Source of the DNA: Candidatus Omnitrophota bacterium
Lineage (GTDB): Bacteria > Omnitrophota > Gorgyraeia > Tantalellales > Tantalellaceae
DNA length: 13,221 bases
Reading direction: 5' to 3'
NCBI GenBank assembly: GCA_018814505.1
Contig: JAHIZQ010000180.1
Span: 1 to 13,221, forward strand
Positions 1 through 4,952 of this stretch are shown here, one piece after another. The position numbers and the translations under genes were made by a program. The notes below the pieces were generated by a model, which saw nothing but the letters and a program-made list of their open reading frames with translations, was not told the origin of the DNA and did no database searches. The stretch's first letter is position 1, and every line of letters begins with the position of its first letter.

Positions 1-2
1 AT

Positions 3-194
3 GTCAAAGCCGTCTATACGATTTGCATCCTTGCCTATTTTATTAACAGATATATCTCAAACCGGAGAAAAGAAATAGGCGAAAAGGATTTTTTAAATTC
101 CAGAGAGCTTTATGCTCCCTTTAAGGATATTGATATAGTTACCCTTGAGGACAGCAATACCGGCCACACTCTTAAGAGAGCTGTAGAACTTTAA
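3..194 (+). pseudogene. C-terminal fragment of a transposase-like protein (5' end outside window)
   Basis: An open frame enters from the left edge and stops at TAA 192-194, giving 63 residues with no start visible here. The segment begins with a hydrophobic helix (VKAVYTICILAYFINRY), followed by a basic stretch and an acidic tail containing LYAPFKDIDIVTLEDSN and GHTLKRAVEL. A hydrophobic helix followed by a short charged tail resembles the C-terminus of DDE transposases of the IS4/IS1634 type, where the last catalytic Glu lies upstream of this part. That assignment rests on recall of the family, not on a search. Whether the gene is intact or only a remnant depends on sequence left of the window. 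The hairpin-rich block that follows is consistent with the edge of an insertion element. Confidence 0.45.
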
Positions 195-278
195 AACAAT
201 AAATCGCCTCCAAAAAACTTTTAGTTTTTGGTGGTGATTCTGGTGGTGGAATGGTTGTTTTGTGCTTAAAAGCGTGTG

Positions 279-299
279 TTTCCAGGCATCCCAGCCATA
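279..299 (+). repeat. 21-bp direct repeat, copy 1
   Basis: TTTCCAGGCATCCCAGCCAT plus a final A is identical to positions 460-480. The copy runs into the 295-321 hairpin and lies about 23 bases before the first terminator stem. The C-rich block contrasts with the AT-rich surroundings. Confidence 0.85.
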
Positions 300-321
300 A
301 AATTTCTGCGAAATTTTATGG
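295..321 (+). other. Perfect 11-bp-stem hairpin
   Basis: CCATAAAATTT (295-305) and AAATTTTATGG (311-321) form a perfect inverted repeat around the loop CTGCG. The left arm shares its first five bases with the end of repeat copy 1. It has no U tract of its own, so it is not a terminator by itself. It abuts the terminator at 322-351. Confidence 0.7.
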
Positions 322-351
322 AAAACAGAAACCGATGGTTTCTGTTTTTTT
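322..351 (+). terminator. Rho-independent terminator
   Basis: A perfect 12-bp stem (AAAACAGAAACC 322-333 with GGTTTCTGTTTT 337-348) closes a 3-base GAT loop and ends in an uninterrupted T run through 351. It would end transcription coming from the transposase-like gene or from a small RNA starting in the gap. Confidence 0.75.
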
Positions 352-364
352 GTAATTTCCTCAA

Positions 365-396
365 TTTTTTAAACGGAAATTATTCCGTTTAAAAAA
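365..396. repeat. Perfect 14-bp inverted repeat
   Basis: TTTTTTAAACGGAA (365-378) and TTCCGTTTAAAAAA (383-396) are perfect complements around the loop ATTA. T runs flank a G/C core on both strands, so it could act as a bidirectional terminator: the + strand has an A run 5' and the complementary strand mirrors it. It may also be an element end or a protein-binding palindrome. Confidence 0.65.
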
Positions 397-459
397 CATC
401 GTCAATTACAACTGAGATCCTGGGATCCTGCGCCTTTCGCACAATTGCTCAAGGCTTGT

Positions 460-480
460 TTTCCAGGCATCCCAGCCATA
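460..480 (+). repeat. 21-bp direct repeat, copy 2
   Basis: Identical to 279-299, with 181 bp between corresponding positions. As with copy 1, a terminator hairpin follows closely (8 bases downstream). Sequences outside the 21 bp are not similar, so this is a conserved short module, not a simple tandem duplication. Confidence 0.85.
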
Positions 481-487
481 CATTTTT

Positions 488-525
488 AAGCACAACTCAT
501 TTTTACACTTGGGTTGTGCTTTTTC
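488..525 (+). terminator. Probable rho-independent terminator
   Basis: AAGCACAACTC (488-498) pairs with GGGTTGTGCTT (511-521), 11 bp with one G-U pair and a 12-base loop, and a T tract (520-524) follows. It lies upstream of the AAA ATPase promoter and would insulate that gene from the left. Confidence 0.6.
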
Positions 526-555
526 TTTGCGCAGGAAGATTTGTGAAATTTGTAA

Positions 556-583
556 TTGACATTTTCAATTTTCATGGTATCAT
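556..583 (+). promoter_or_regulatory. Candidate sigma70 promoter of the AAA ATPase gene
   Basis: TTGACA (556-561), a 16-bp spacer and TATCAT (578-583) form a plausible promoter. The -10 ends only six bases before the ATG at 590, so transcription would begin at or within the first codons. No Shine-Dalgarno sequence precedes the ATG, so a leaderless message is suggested. Confidence 0.5.
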
Positions 584-589
584 TGTGGT

Positions 590-1744
590 ATGATTGAACG
601 CGCCTATTATAAGAAAAAGATTGAGAAAGCTCTTAAGCGGAGCAAGGCTGTGGCGTTATTGGGACCGAGGCAGTGCGGTAAAACTACATTGGCGCGACAG
701 TTTGTCGATATTTGTTCGCCCAATTATTTTGATCTTGAAGACCCGTCAACGTTAATTGAATTTGAAGCTCCCAAAACGGCTCTTGAGCATTTAAAGGGTC
801 TTGTTGTGATTGACGAGGTTCAACGCCGCCCGGATGTTTTTCCGATTTTTCGTGTATTGTTGGATCGCGTGCCGTTGCCTGCTAAATTTTTGATATTAGG
901 AAGTGCTTCGCAGGATTTATTAAGACAATCTTCAGAATCATTAGCCGGGCGTTTGGAATTGATCGAAATGGAGGGTTTTGGATTATCCGAGGTGGGGCAA
1001 AAGAAACAAATGCACCTTTGGAGCAGAGGAGGCTTTCCCTTGTCATTTCTTGCCAAGAACGATGAGGATAGCTTGGCATGGCGGATTAATTTCATTCGAA
1101 CATTTCTGGAACGAGATCTTCGTGAAGCGCAGGGGCTTGATGTGCCGGTTGTTACGCTTCATAAATTTTGGATCATGTTGGCGCACAGTCACGGAAAAAT
1201 ATGGAATGCCTCGTCCATAGCGTCCTCTCTTGGGCTTACTCACCCTACAATTCGTAAGTATTTAGATATTTTGACGGGGCTATTTATGATTCGCCAGCTT
1301 CAGCCATGGTACGTCAACATCAAAAAGCGTCAGGTGAAATCGCCAAAAATCTATATTCGCGATACGGGGCTTTTACACGCGTTGATTGGGATTAATTCGG
1401 AGAAAGAGCTTCCTCGTTATCCCGTGTGCGGCGCGTCATGGGAAGGATTCGTCATAGAAGAAATTATTCGTTGGGTAGAACCACAAGATATTTATTATTG
1501 GGCGACACATCAAGGAGCGGAAATTGACCTTATCTTTTTAAAGGATGGACGGATGTATGGCGTAGAAATCAAACGCCAGGACGCCCCGACAATGACGGCA
1601 TCTCTTCGAACGGCACTTGAATATTTGAAACTGGAACGGATCGCCGTGATTTATTCCGGGAGTCGACGTTATTCAATTCACAAGAAAATTGACGTTGTGC
1701 CGTTTAATGAGATTCTGGGCGGGATGAAAGGGTTGTTTGGGTAA
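590..1744 (+). CDS. AAA family ATPase with C-terminal DUF4143 (AAA_14/DUF4143)
   Basis: The 384-residue product has the two-part architecture of the abundant but poorly understood AAA_14-DUF4143 proteins. The N-terminal ATPase half has a Walker A GPRQCGKT at about residues 25-32 and a Walker B LVVIDE at 71-76. After a winged-helix-like middle (HSHGKIWNASSIASSLGLTH), the C-terminal half carries GASWEGFVIEE and then AEIDLIF...GVEIKRQ, the Asp/Glu-x-Lys pattern of the PD-(D/E)XK-like fold reported for DUF4143. Length is typical and the frame is unbroken, so it is probably functional. Its biological role is not established; nuclease-like or antitoxin-like roles have been proposed for relatives. 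It stands alone, after terminators and just before the decayed transposase element, in an accessory neighbourhood. No Shine-Dalgarno site supports the ATG at 590, but the family's usual N-terminus (xERxY) begins here. Confidence 0.9.
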   Translation: MIERAYYKKKIEKALKRSKAVALLGPRQCGKTTLARQFVDICSPNYFDLEDPSTLIEFEAPKTALEHLKGLVVIDEVQRRPDVFPIFRVLLDRVPLPAKFLILGSASQDLLRQSSESLAGRLELIEMEGFGLSEVGQKKQMHLWSRGGFPLSFLAKNDEDSLAWRINFIRTFLERDLREAQGLDVPVVTLHKFWIMLAHSHGKIWNASSIASSLGLTHPTIRKYLDILTGLFMIRQLQPWYVNIKKRQVKSPKIYIRDTGLLHALIGINSEKELPRYPVCGASWEGFVIEEIIRWVEPQDIYYWATHQGAEIDLIFLKDGRMYGVEIKRQDAPTMTASLRTALEYLKLERIAVIYSGSRRYSIHKKIDVVPFNEILGGMKGLFG

Positions 1745-1758
1745 CAATAAAAAAGGGA

Positions 1759-1791
1759 AAAAAGGGGTCAAGTCTTGAAAATAAACTTTAC
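1759..1791 (+). repeat. Left-end repeat of a Y1 transposase element, decayed copy
   Basis: These 33 bases are identical to 8523-8555, the left inverted repeat of the intact element plus three adjoining bases. They begin 15 bases after the AAA ATPase stop and mark the left edge of the degraded element continuing to about 2033. Confidence 0.85.
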
Positions 1792-1821
1792 GCAAAAGAA
1801 CTTGTTTGCCATCAGCGTAAT

Positions 1822-2033
1822 ACGTCAAGATCGTTATGAATAGAATATCCTGTAGATTTGGATCACGTTATGAATCGTGGCCGGCGGCGAGAGAAGAGAA
1901 GCATAGGGAATAAAGATTATCAAGTTTTTCTCGAAATTTTACGAAAAATAATCAAGTTACACACATGCCTACATAATTATGCCAAATCATTACCACCCAC
2001 TGAGATGTATTCCTAAAGGTAATTTATCGTGAT
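1822..2033 (+). pseudogene. Decayed 5' part of a REP-associated (Y1) transposase gene
   Basis: This stretch aligns base by base with the first part of the intact transposase gene at 8586. Shared blocks include AATAGAATATCCTG, CGGCGAGAGAAG, AAAGATTATCAAG, CCAAATCATTACCACC and GGTAATTTATCG. The position of the ATG reads ACG (1822-1824), a TAG interrupts the fifth codon region (1841-1843), about 11 bases are missing before the HUH segment, and in-frame stops follow. Similarity ends near 2033, so the catalytic Tyr, the C-terminal domain and the right inverted repeat are absent. It cannot encode transposase. Such a decayed copy shows an older insertion of the same family and could still be recognised in trans at its left end. 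Confidence 0.85.
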
Positions 2034-2058
2034 TCCAAAAGGCTTATGGATTTTGTGA

Positions 2059-2075
2059 AAATATTCATAATATTT
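2059..2075. promoter_or_regulatory. Candidate operator palindrome upstream of the Fur-family gene
   Basis: AAATATT-CAT-AATATTT is a perfect 7-3-7 inverted repeat ending 22 bases before the -35 box of the fur-like gene. Fur-family regulators often bind AT-rich palindromes of this size and autoregulate. In AT-rich DNA a match like this can also arise by chance. Confidence 0.35.
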
Positions 2076-2097
2076 GACTATGGTTTTACATTTTATG

Positions 2098-2126
2098 TTG
2101 ACAAAAACAAAATGACAAGGTATACT
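2098..2126 (+). promoter_or_regulatory. Sigma70-type promoter of the Fur/NifX-like operon
   Basis: TTGACA (2098-2103), an optimal 17-bp spacer and TATACT (2121-2126). Transcription would start near 2133, leaving a short leader with the Shine-Dalgarno AAGGAG at 2150-2155. This argues that the TTG at 2132 is not the translation start. Confidence 0.75.
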
Positions 2127-2161
2127 CGTTATTGAAAACTACTATCATTAAGGAGTTACTA

Positions 2162-2635
2162 ATGCAAAGATGGGATGGATATGGGTCGCCATGGTGGCAC
2201 GGAAGATTTAGAGGGTGTGGATACAGGATAACTGTGCCCCGGAGGATAATTTTGGATGTTTTAAGCAAGACTTCGGAGCATCTAAGTGCTGAAGATGTTT
2301 ATGTGGCTGTTCATAAGATTTATCCAAACGTTGGACTTACTACGGTATACAGAACTTTAGAACTATTAGTTCAAATGGGTCTTGTTTTTAGGTTCGATTT
2401 TGGTGATCGTAAGGCACGATATGAGTTAGCTATGGGCCCTAAGGGGATGAGGCACCATCATCATTTGGTGTGTACCGATTGCGGTAGGGTTGTTGATTAC
2501 ACGGATTTTTTAGACGAAGAGAAGGAACTTTTGTCCAGAACAGAAGTAGGGTTAGCTGAGAAATATAATTTTACGATTTCAAATCATCTTATTCAGTTCT
2601 ATGGTTTATGCGATAAATGTAGAGTTAAAAAGTAA
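2162..2635 (+). CDS. Fur-family metal-responsive transcriptional regulator
   Basis: The 157-residue product has the Fur/PerR/Zur fold. A winged helix contains the recognition segment GLTTVYRTLELL (about 58-69), followed by a dimerisation and metal domain with HHHH (98-101), CTDC (104-107) and CDKC (150-153). The two CX2C pairs are the structural zinc site typical of the family; the His cluster lies where the regulatory metal is bound. The first 20 residues (MQRWDGYGSPWWHGRFRGCG) are unusually rich in Trp, Gly and Arg and precede the normal family start. I chose ATG 2162 because AAGGAG at 2150-2155 sits at ideal spacing and the promoter would start transcription near 2133. Being first in the operon suggests it controls the cofactor genes behind it. 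Whether it senses iron, zinc, manganese or peroxide cannot be told from sequence alone. Confidence 0.92.
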   Translation: MQRWDGYGSPWWHGRFRGCGYRITVPRRIILDVLSKTSEHLSAEDVYVAVHKIYPNVGLTTVYRTLELLVQMGLVFRFDFGDRKARYELAMGPKGMRHHHHLVCTDCGRVVDYTDFLDEEKELLSRTEVGLAEKYNFTISNHLIQFYGLCDKCRVKK

Positions 2636-2650
2636 CATAAGTGTATCAAA

Positions 2651-2675
2651 TTTAATGAAAGCAATTTTCATTAAA
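2651..2675. promoter_or_regulatory. Perfect 10-5-10 inverted repeat, candidate operator
   Basis: TTTAATGAAA (2651-2660) and TTTCATTAAA (2666-2675) are perfect complements around GCAAT in the 62-bp gap between the fur-like and DUF5320-type genes. No U tract follows, so it is a poor terminator. Its AT-rich dyad resembles a regulator site, possibly for the Fur-family protein just upstream, or an mRNA processing hairpin. Confidence 0.5.
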
Positions 2676-2697
2676 AAATAAAAGGAAGGTGATTAAA

Positions 2698-3042
2698 ATG
2701 CCAGGTGGAGATGGAATGGGTCCTTTTGGATTAGGGCCGATGACAGGTAGGAGAGCAGGTTTATGTGCCGGATATTCTGTTCCGGGTTACGCGAATCCGT
2801 GTTTTGGTCGTGGTTTCGGCAGAGGGCGTATGTCTGGTAGAGGGTTTGGCTTTGGATGGGCCAGGAATCCGTATGCTTATGGCAATTCATATGGGGCTCC
2901 TGTACATACCGCTAATTTTACTCCTAACCAGGAGGTAGAGATGTTGCAGGCTGAAGCCAAGGCAATGCAGGAAGGGATCGAAGCGATAAATAGTCGCTTA
3001 AAAGATCTTGAATCTGCTAGAGGGGCAGAGGGTAAAGATTGA
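2698..3042 (+). CDS. DUF5320-type Gly/Arg/Phe-rich protein
   Basis: The 114-residue product begins MPGGDGMGPFGLGPMTGR, the hallmark N-terminus of DUF5320 proteins. A low-complexity stretch follows, rich in Gly, Arg, Phe and Tyr (about 20-75) and containing CAGYSVPGYANPCFGRG. The last third is charged and helical with coiled-coil character (QEVEMLQAEAKAMQEGIEA). ATG 2698 follows a strong GGAAGGTGAT site; a GTG at 2689 lies inside that site and is unlikely to be used. Proteins of this kind are known mainly from their position beside NifX-fold and Mrp/MinD-type genes in anaerobes, as here. Their biochemical role is unknown to me; a scaffold or partner in metallocofactor handling is inference. 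Confidence 0.8.
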   Translation: MPGGDGMGPFGLGPMTGRRAGLCAGYSVPGYANPCFGRGFGRGRMSGRGFGFGWARNPYAYGNSYGAPVHTANFTPNQEVEMLQAEAKAMQEGIEAINSRLKDLESARGAEGKD

Positions 3043-3045
3043 TGG

Positions 3046-3061
3046 GACTATGGGGATAGTC
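3046..3061 (+). other. Small hairpin in the leader of the first NifX-like gene
   Basis: GACTAT-GGGG-ATAGTC is a 6-bp stem with a tetraloop just after the DUF5320 gene stop. It lacks a proper U tract. It could stabilise or process the mRNA between the two genes, or be chance. Confidence 0.3.
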
Positions 3062-3093
3062 AAATTTTAATTATTCTCATGTTTTTAACGGAG

Positions 3094-3102
3094 AAAGGAG
3101 GT
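3094..3102 (+). promoter_or_regulatory. Strong ribosome binding site deciding a TTG start
   Basis: AAAGGAGGT is a full-length Shine-Dalgarno match five bases before TTG 3108. No ATG in the frame fits the family N-terminus, so this site fixes the rare start codon. Confidence 0.8.
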
Positions 3103-3107
3103 TAGTC

Positions 3108-3506
3108 TTGAAAGTAGCTATTTCAACTGAGGGCGAGTTTGTTTCTGCTCATTTTGGACGTTGTCCCGAATTTACCATAGTGGATGTAAAAGACAGTAAG
3201 GTAGAAAAAATGGAAACTATTCAAAATCCCGGACACGAACCGGGGTTTATTCCCAAGTTCTTACATGAAAAAGGTGTCAAATACATAATTTGCGGAGGTA
3301 TGGGTGCGCGGGCAACAGGGTTTTTTGAAGAACTTGGTATTCACGCAATAGTGGGTGTAAGTGGGAAGATAAATGATGTAATAAAAGAGTTCTCAAAAAA
3401 TACGCTTGAGGGTGGTGAAAGCCTTTGTAGTCCAGGAGCTGGGAAAGGTTATGGGATAGAGAAGTCGGAATGTGATCATCCGAATGAAAAGGACTGCGAA
3501 GATTAA
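3108..3506 (+). CDS. NifX/ORP-like dinitrogenase iron-molybdenum cofactor biosynthesis family protein
   Basis: The 132-residue protein matches the small Nitro_FeMo-Co (NifX/NifB-C/NafY/ORP) fold. It starts MKVAISTEGEFVSAHFGRCP, followed by FTIVDV, and a second half with IICGGMGARATGFFEELGI and VGVSGKINDVI. The family binds or carries metal-sulfur clusters, such as FeMo-co precursors in nitrogenase maturation or the Mo-Cu cluster of the orange protein. Cys19, in HFGRCP, is in the usual position, and the tail has further cysteines (SLCSPG, SECDH, KDCED) that could ligate metal. Translation begins at TTG behind a strong Shine-Dalgarno. No nitrogenase genes are present, so a role in FeMo-co synthesis is not implied. 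A role as carrier for another metallocluster is the more cautious reading. Confidence 0.88.
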   Translation: MKVAISTEGEFVSAHFGRCPEFTIVDVKDSKVEKMETIQNPGHEPGFIPKFLHEKGVKYIICGGMGARATGFFEELGIHAIVGVSGKINDVIKEFSKNTLEGGESLCSPGAGKGYGIEKSECDHPNEKDCED

Positions 3507-3517
3507 AAGGGGGAGCT

Positions 3518-3922
3518 ATGAGCAGTGAAACAAAATCCGTTATTGGTGGGAAAATTTGTATTACAGCAGAAGGGGATAATTTAGATTCAAAGATTGATTC
3601 CCGGTTCGGCAGATGTCAATATTTTATTATTGTGGATACTTATACGATGAAATTTGAGGCAATAAGCAATCCTAATATTGATTCAATGGGTGGTGCAGGG
3701 ATTCAGTCAGGGCAGTTTCTCGCGGAGAACAAAGTAAAAGTAGTGCTTACGGGTAACGTTGGTCCCAATGCGTTTCAAACTTTACAGGCGGCCGGAGTGG
3801 TGGTGGTTACCGGTATTTCGGGTATTGTTAAAGATGCAGTAGATAAATATAAAATGGGCGGGATGAAATCCATACAAAGTTCAAGTGTAAATTCAAAATT
3901 TGGTATGCCACCAAGAAAATAG
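3518..3922 (+). CDS. Second NifX/ORP-like cofactor-binding family protein
   Basis: The 134-residue product is a diverged paralogue of the preceding gene. A short lead-in (MSSETKSVIG) precedes GKICITAEGDNLDSKIDSRF and GRCQYFIIVD, then NVGPNAFQTLQAAGV and the ending GISGIVKDAVDKYKMGG. The RFGRCQYF block matches HFGRCPEF of its neighbour. It starts 11 bases after the previous stop, behind a G-rich GGGGGAG only two bases from the ATG, which is tight spacing. The tandem pair may form a heterodimer or carry different intermediates. It lacks the cysteine-rich tail of the first copy, so the two are unlikely to be interchangeable. Confidence 0.88.
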   Translation: MSSETKSVIGGKICITAEGDNLDSKIDSRFGRCQYFIIVDTYTMKFEAISNPNIDSMGGAGIQSGQFLAENKVKVVLTGNVGPNAFQTLQAAGVVVVTGISGIVKDAVDKYKMGGMKSIQSSSVNSKFGMPPRK

Positions 3923-3937
3923 GGAGAGTGCAAAGAA

Positions 3938-4111
3938 ATGACTATTACTATTGACAGAACTAAATGTAACGGGTGTGGGGCATGTGTTGATGTTTGTCCT
4001 GTGAATGCTATAAAAATTGAGCAGAAAAAAGCTGTTGTGAGTGAGGAGTGCGTGGGATGCGGAGCATGTGTGAACGAATGTCCGAATGAAGCAATAGCGT
4101 TTCAAAAATAG
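3938..4111 (+). CDS. Small 2[4Fe-4S] ferredoxin
   Basis: A 57-residue ferredoxin of the clostridial type. It contains two clean CX2CX2CX3CP motifs, CNGCGACVDVCP (about residues 10-21) and CVGCGACVNECP (about 36-47), each followed by the usual Ala-Ile turn. The whole protein is little more than the two cluster domains, as expected for a soluble low-potential electron carrier. GGGAG (3922-3926) precedes the ATG by 11 bases. The gene is embedded between NifX-fold genes and the Cys-rich protein. It likely supplies electrons or clusters to the cofactor pathway and may exchange electrons with the ferredoxin domains of the two NTPases. Confidence 0.93.
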   Translation: MTITIDRTKCNGCGACVDVCPVNAIKIEQKKAVVSEECVGCGACVNECPNEAIAFQK

Positions 4112-4121
4112 GGGGTATAAA

Positions 4122-4334
4122 ATGCCAGGTGGAGATGGAACAGGACCTTTGGGGACAGGTGGTGGGTTTGTAAGAGGCGGCGGAAGCGGGCGGATGGGTG
4201 GAAACCGTCCGGGATCAGGTCCCGGTGGGGACTGCGTTTGTCCGAGTTGTGGACAAAAAATTTCTCACCAGCGAGGAGTGCCGTGTTATTCAGCAAAATG
4301 CCCGAAATGTGGGACAAAGATGGTGAAAGGTTAA
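4122..4334 (+). CDS. Small Cys-rich protein with a DUF5320-type head
   Basis: The 70-residue product opens with MPGGDGTGPLGTGGGFVRGG, the same head as the DUF5320-type protein upstream; the first 21 bases around the ATG are identical in both genes. A Gly-rich linker follows, then a compact cysteine module: CVCPSCGQKISHQRG and, about ten residues later, CYSAKCPKCG. The paired CX2C knuckles resemble a zinc ribbon, but six cysteines in about 30 residues could also hold an Fe-S cluster. GGGGGT at 4111-4116 is the likely ribosome site. Its place directly after ferredoxin suggests it belongs to the metallocofactor set. Its function is not established. Confidence 0.8.
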   Translation: MPGGDGTGPLGTGGGFVRGGGSGRMGGNRPGSGPGGDCVCPSCGQKISHQRGVPCYSAKCPKCGTKMVKG

Positions 4335-4336
4335 TT

Positions 4337-4948
4337 TTGGAAAGAAAAGTCTTAGAAAACCACAAGCAGTATTTGGAAAGAAAAAAACTGTACCAAAGTC
4401 ACGGATTCGACATAGATGAGGAACGCAAGTTTATTTTTAATAAGGCGGAGCCCTTATCTGGAGATATTCTTGAGGTGGGTACCGGCAAAGGGCATTTTGC
4501 TCTTACGTTGGCTAAAGAAGGGTACAAATTTATAAGTGTTGATATTTCTGAAGAAGAGCAAAATGTCGCGCGATTAAACCTGCGCTATTTTGGGTTAGAA
4601 AAATCCGTTGATTTTAGAATAGAAAATGCCGAGAAATTAAGCTTCGAGGATGAGATTTTTGATATTATTTTCTCAATAAATACAATTCATCATTTTAAGA
4701 GACCCTTTAAGGTAATGGATGAAATTATGAGGGTTGCGTCTTTTGACGGAAAGATTATTATGAGTGACTTTACTCCTGAGGGGTTTAGGATACTCGATAA
4801 GATTCATGCCTCTGACGGCCGGATACATGAAAAGGCAGGCGCTACTTTAAATGATATTAAAGAATATTTTCGAAGCAAAAGGTTAAAAATAAATTACTAT
4901 AAAAGCCAATTTCAAGAAACGTTAGTAGCACATAAACAGATTGCGTAA
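4337..4948 (+). CDS. Class I SAM-dependent methyltransferase
   Basis: The 203-residue product has the Rossmann methyltransferase fold. Motif I is ILEVGTGKG (44-52), the acidic end of strand 2 is VDIS (68-71, Asp69), and the later motifs include FDIIFSINTIHHF and FDGKIIMSDF. The substrate is not identifiable; the fold matches the Methyltransf_11 group. The frame is open from 4238, but that longer version would overlap the Cys-rich gene by 97 bases. I prefer TTG 4337, two bases after that gene's stop, with GAAAGG just upstream and a natural N-terminus MERKVLENHK. The tight junction suggests translational coupling. In this operon it may methylate a cofactor, metalloid or thiol; that is inference. 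Confidence 0.85.
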   Translation: MERKVLENHKQYLERKKLYQSHGFDIDEERKFIFNKAEPLSGDILEVGTGKGHFALTLAKEGYKFISVDISEEEQNVARLNLRYFGLEKSVDFRIENAEKLSFEDEIFDIIFSINTIHHFKRPFKVMDEIMRVASFDGKIIMSDFTPEGFRILDKIHASDGRIHEKAGATLNDIKEYFRSKRLKINYYKSQFQETLVAHKQIA

Positions 4949-4952
4949 AATT

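Larger units (their letters stand above)
195..589. other. Gene-free hairpin-rich region
   Basis: About 395 bases without a convincing gene separate the transposase-like tail from the AAA ATPase gene. The region holds a 21-bp direct repeat, an 11-bp-stem hairpin, a 14-bp-stem palindrome and two terminator-like hairpins with U tracts, each annotated separately. It also contains GTTTTGTGCTTAAAA at 256-270, which is roughly inverted relative to the TTTTTAAGCACAAC around 483-496. The density of folded structure suggests non-coding RNA, element ends or both. No tRNA or rRNA sequence is recognised. Confidence 0.6.

Noticed and set aside
420..432. GATCCTGGGATCC repeat as a regulatory site
   Set aside because: A short direct repeat of GATCC with no context; chance is likely.
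279..480. CRISPR-like repeat pair
   Set aside because: There are only two copies, 181 bp apart, with no regular spacers and no cas genes nearby.
406..483. Minus-strand 25-codon ORF beginning MYGWDAWKTSLEQ
   Set aside because: It reads like protein, and the second copy of the 21-bp repeat encodes the same YGWDAWK on that strand, but there is no ribosome site, it is very short, and the repeat plus hairpins explain the sequence better.
2132..2161. TTG start for the Fur-family gene
   Set aside because: It coincides with the expected transcription start, and the Shine-Dalgarno AAGGAG lies downstream of it, serving ATG 2162.
3108..3922. Nitrogenase FeMo-cofactor operon
   Set aside because: Only NifX-fold proteins are present; no nifHDK, nifEN or full nifB is seen, and the family has wider roles.
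4238..4336. Longer version of the methyltransferase
   Set aside because: It would overlap the Cys-rich gene by 97 bases, and its extra residues are the out-of-frame reading of that conserved gene.
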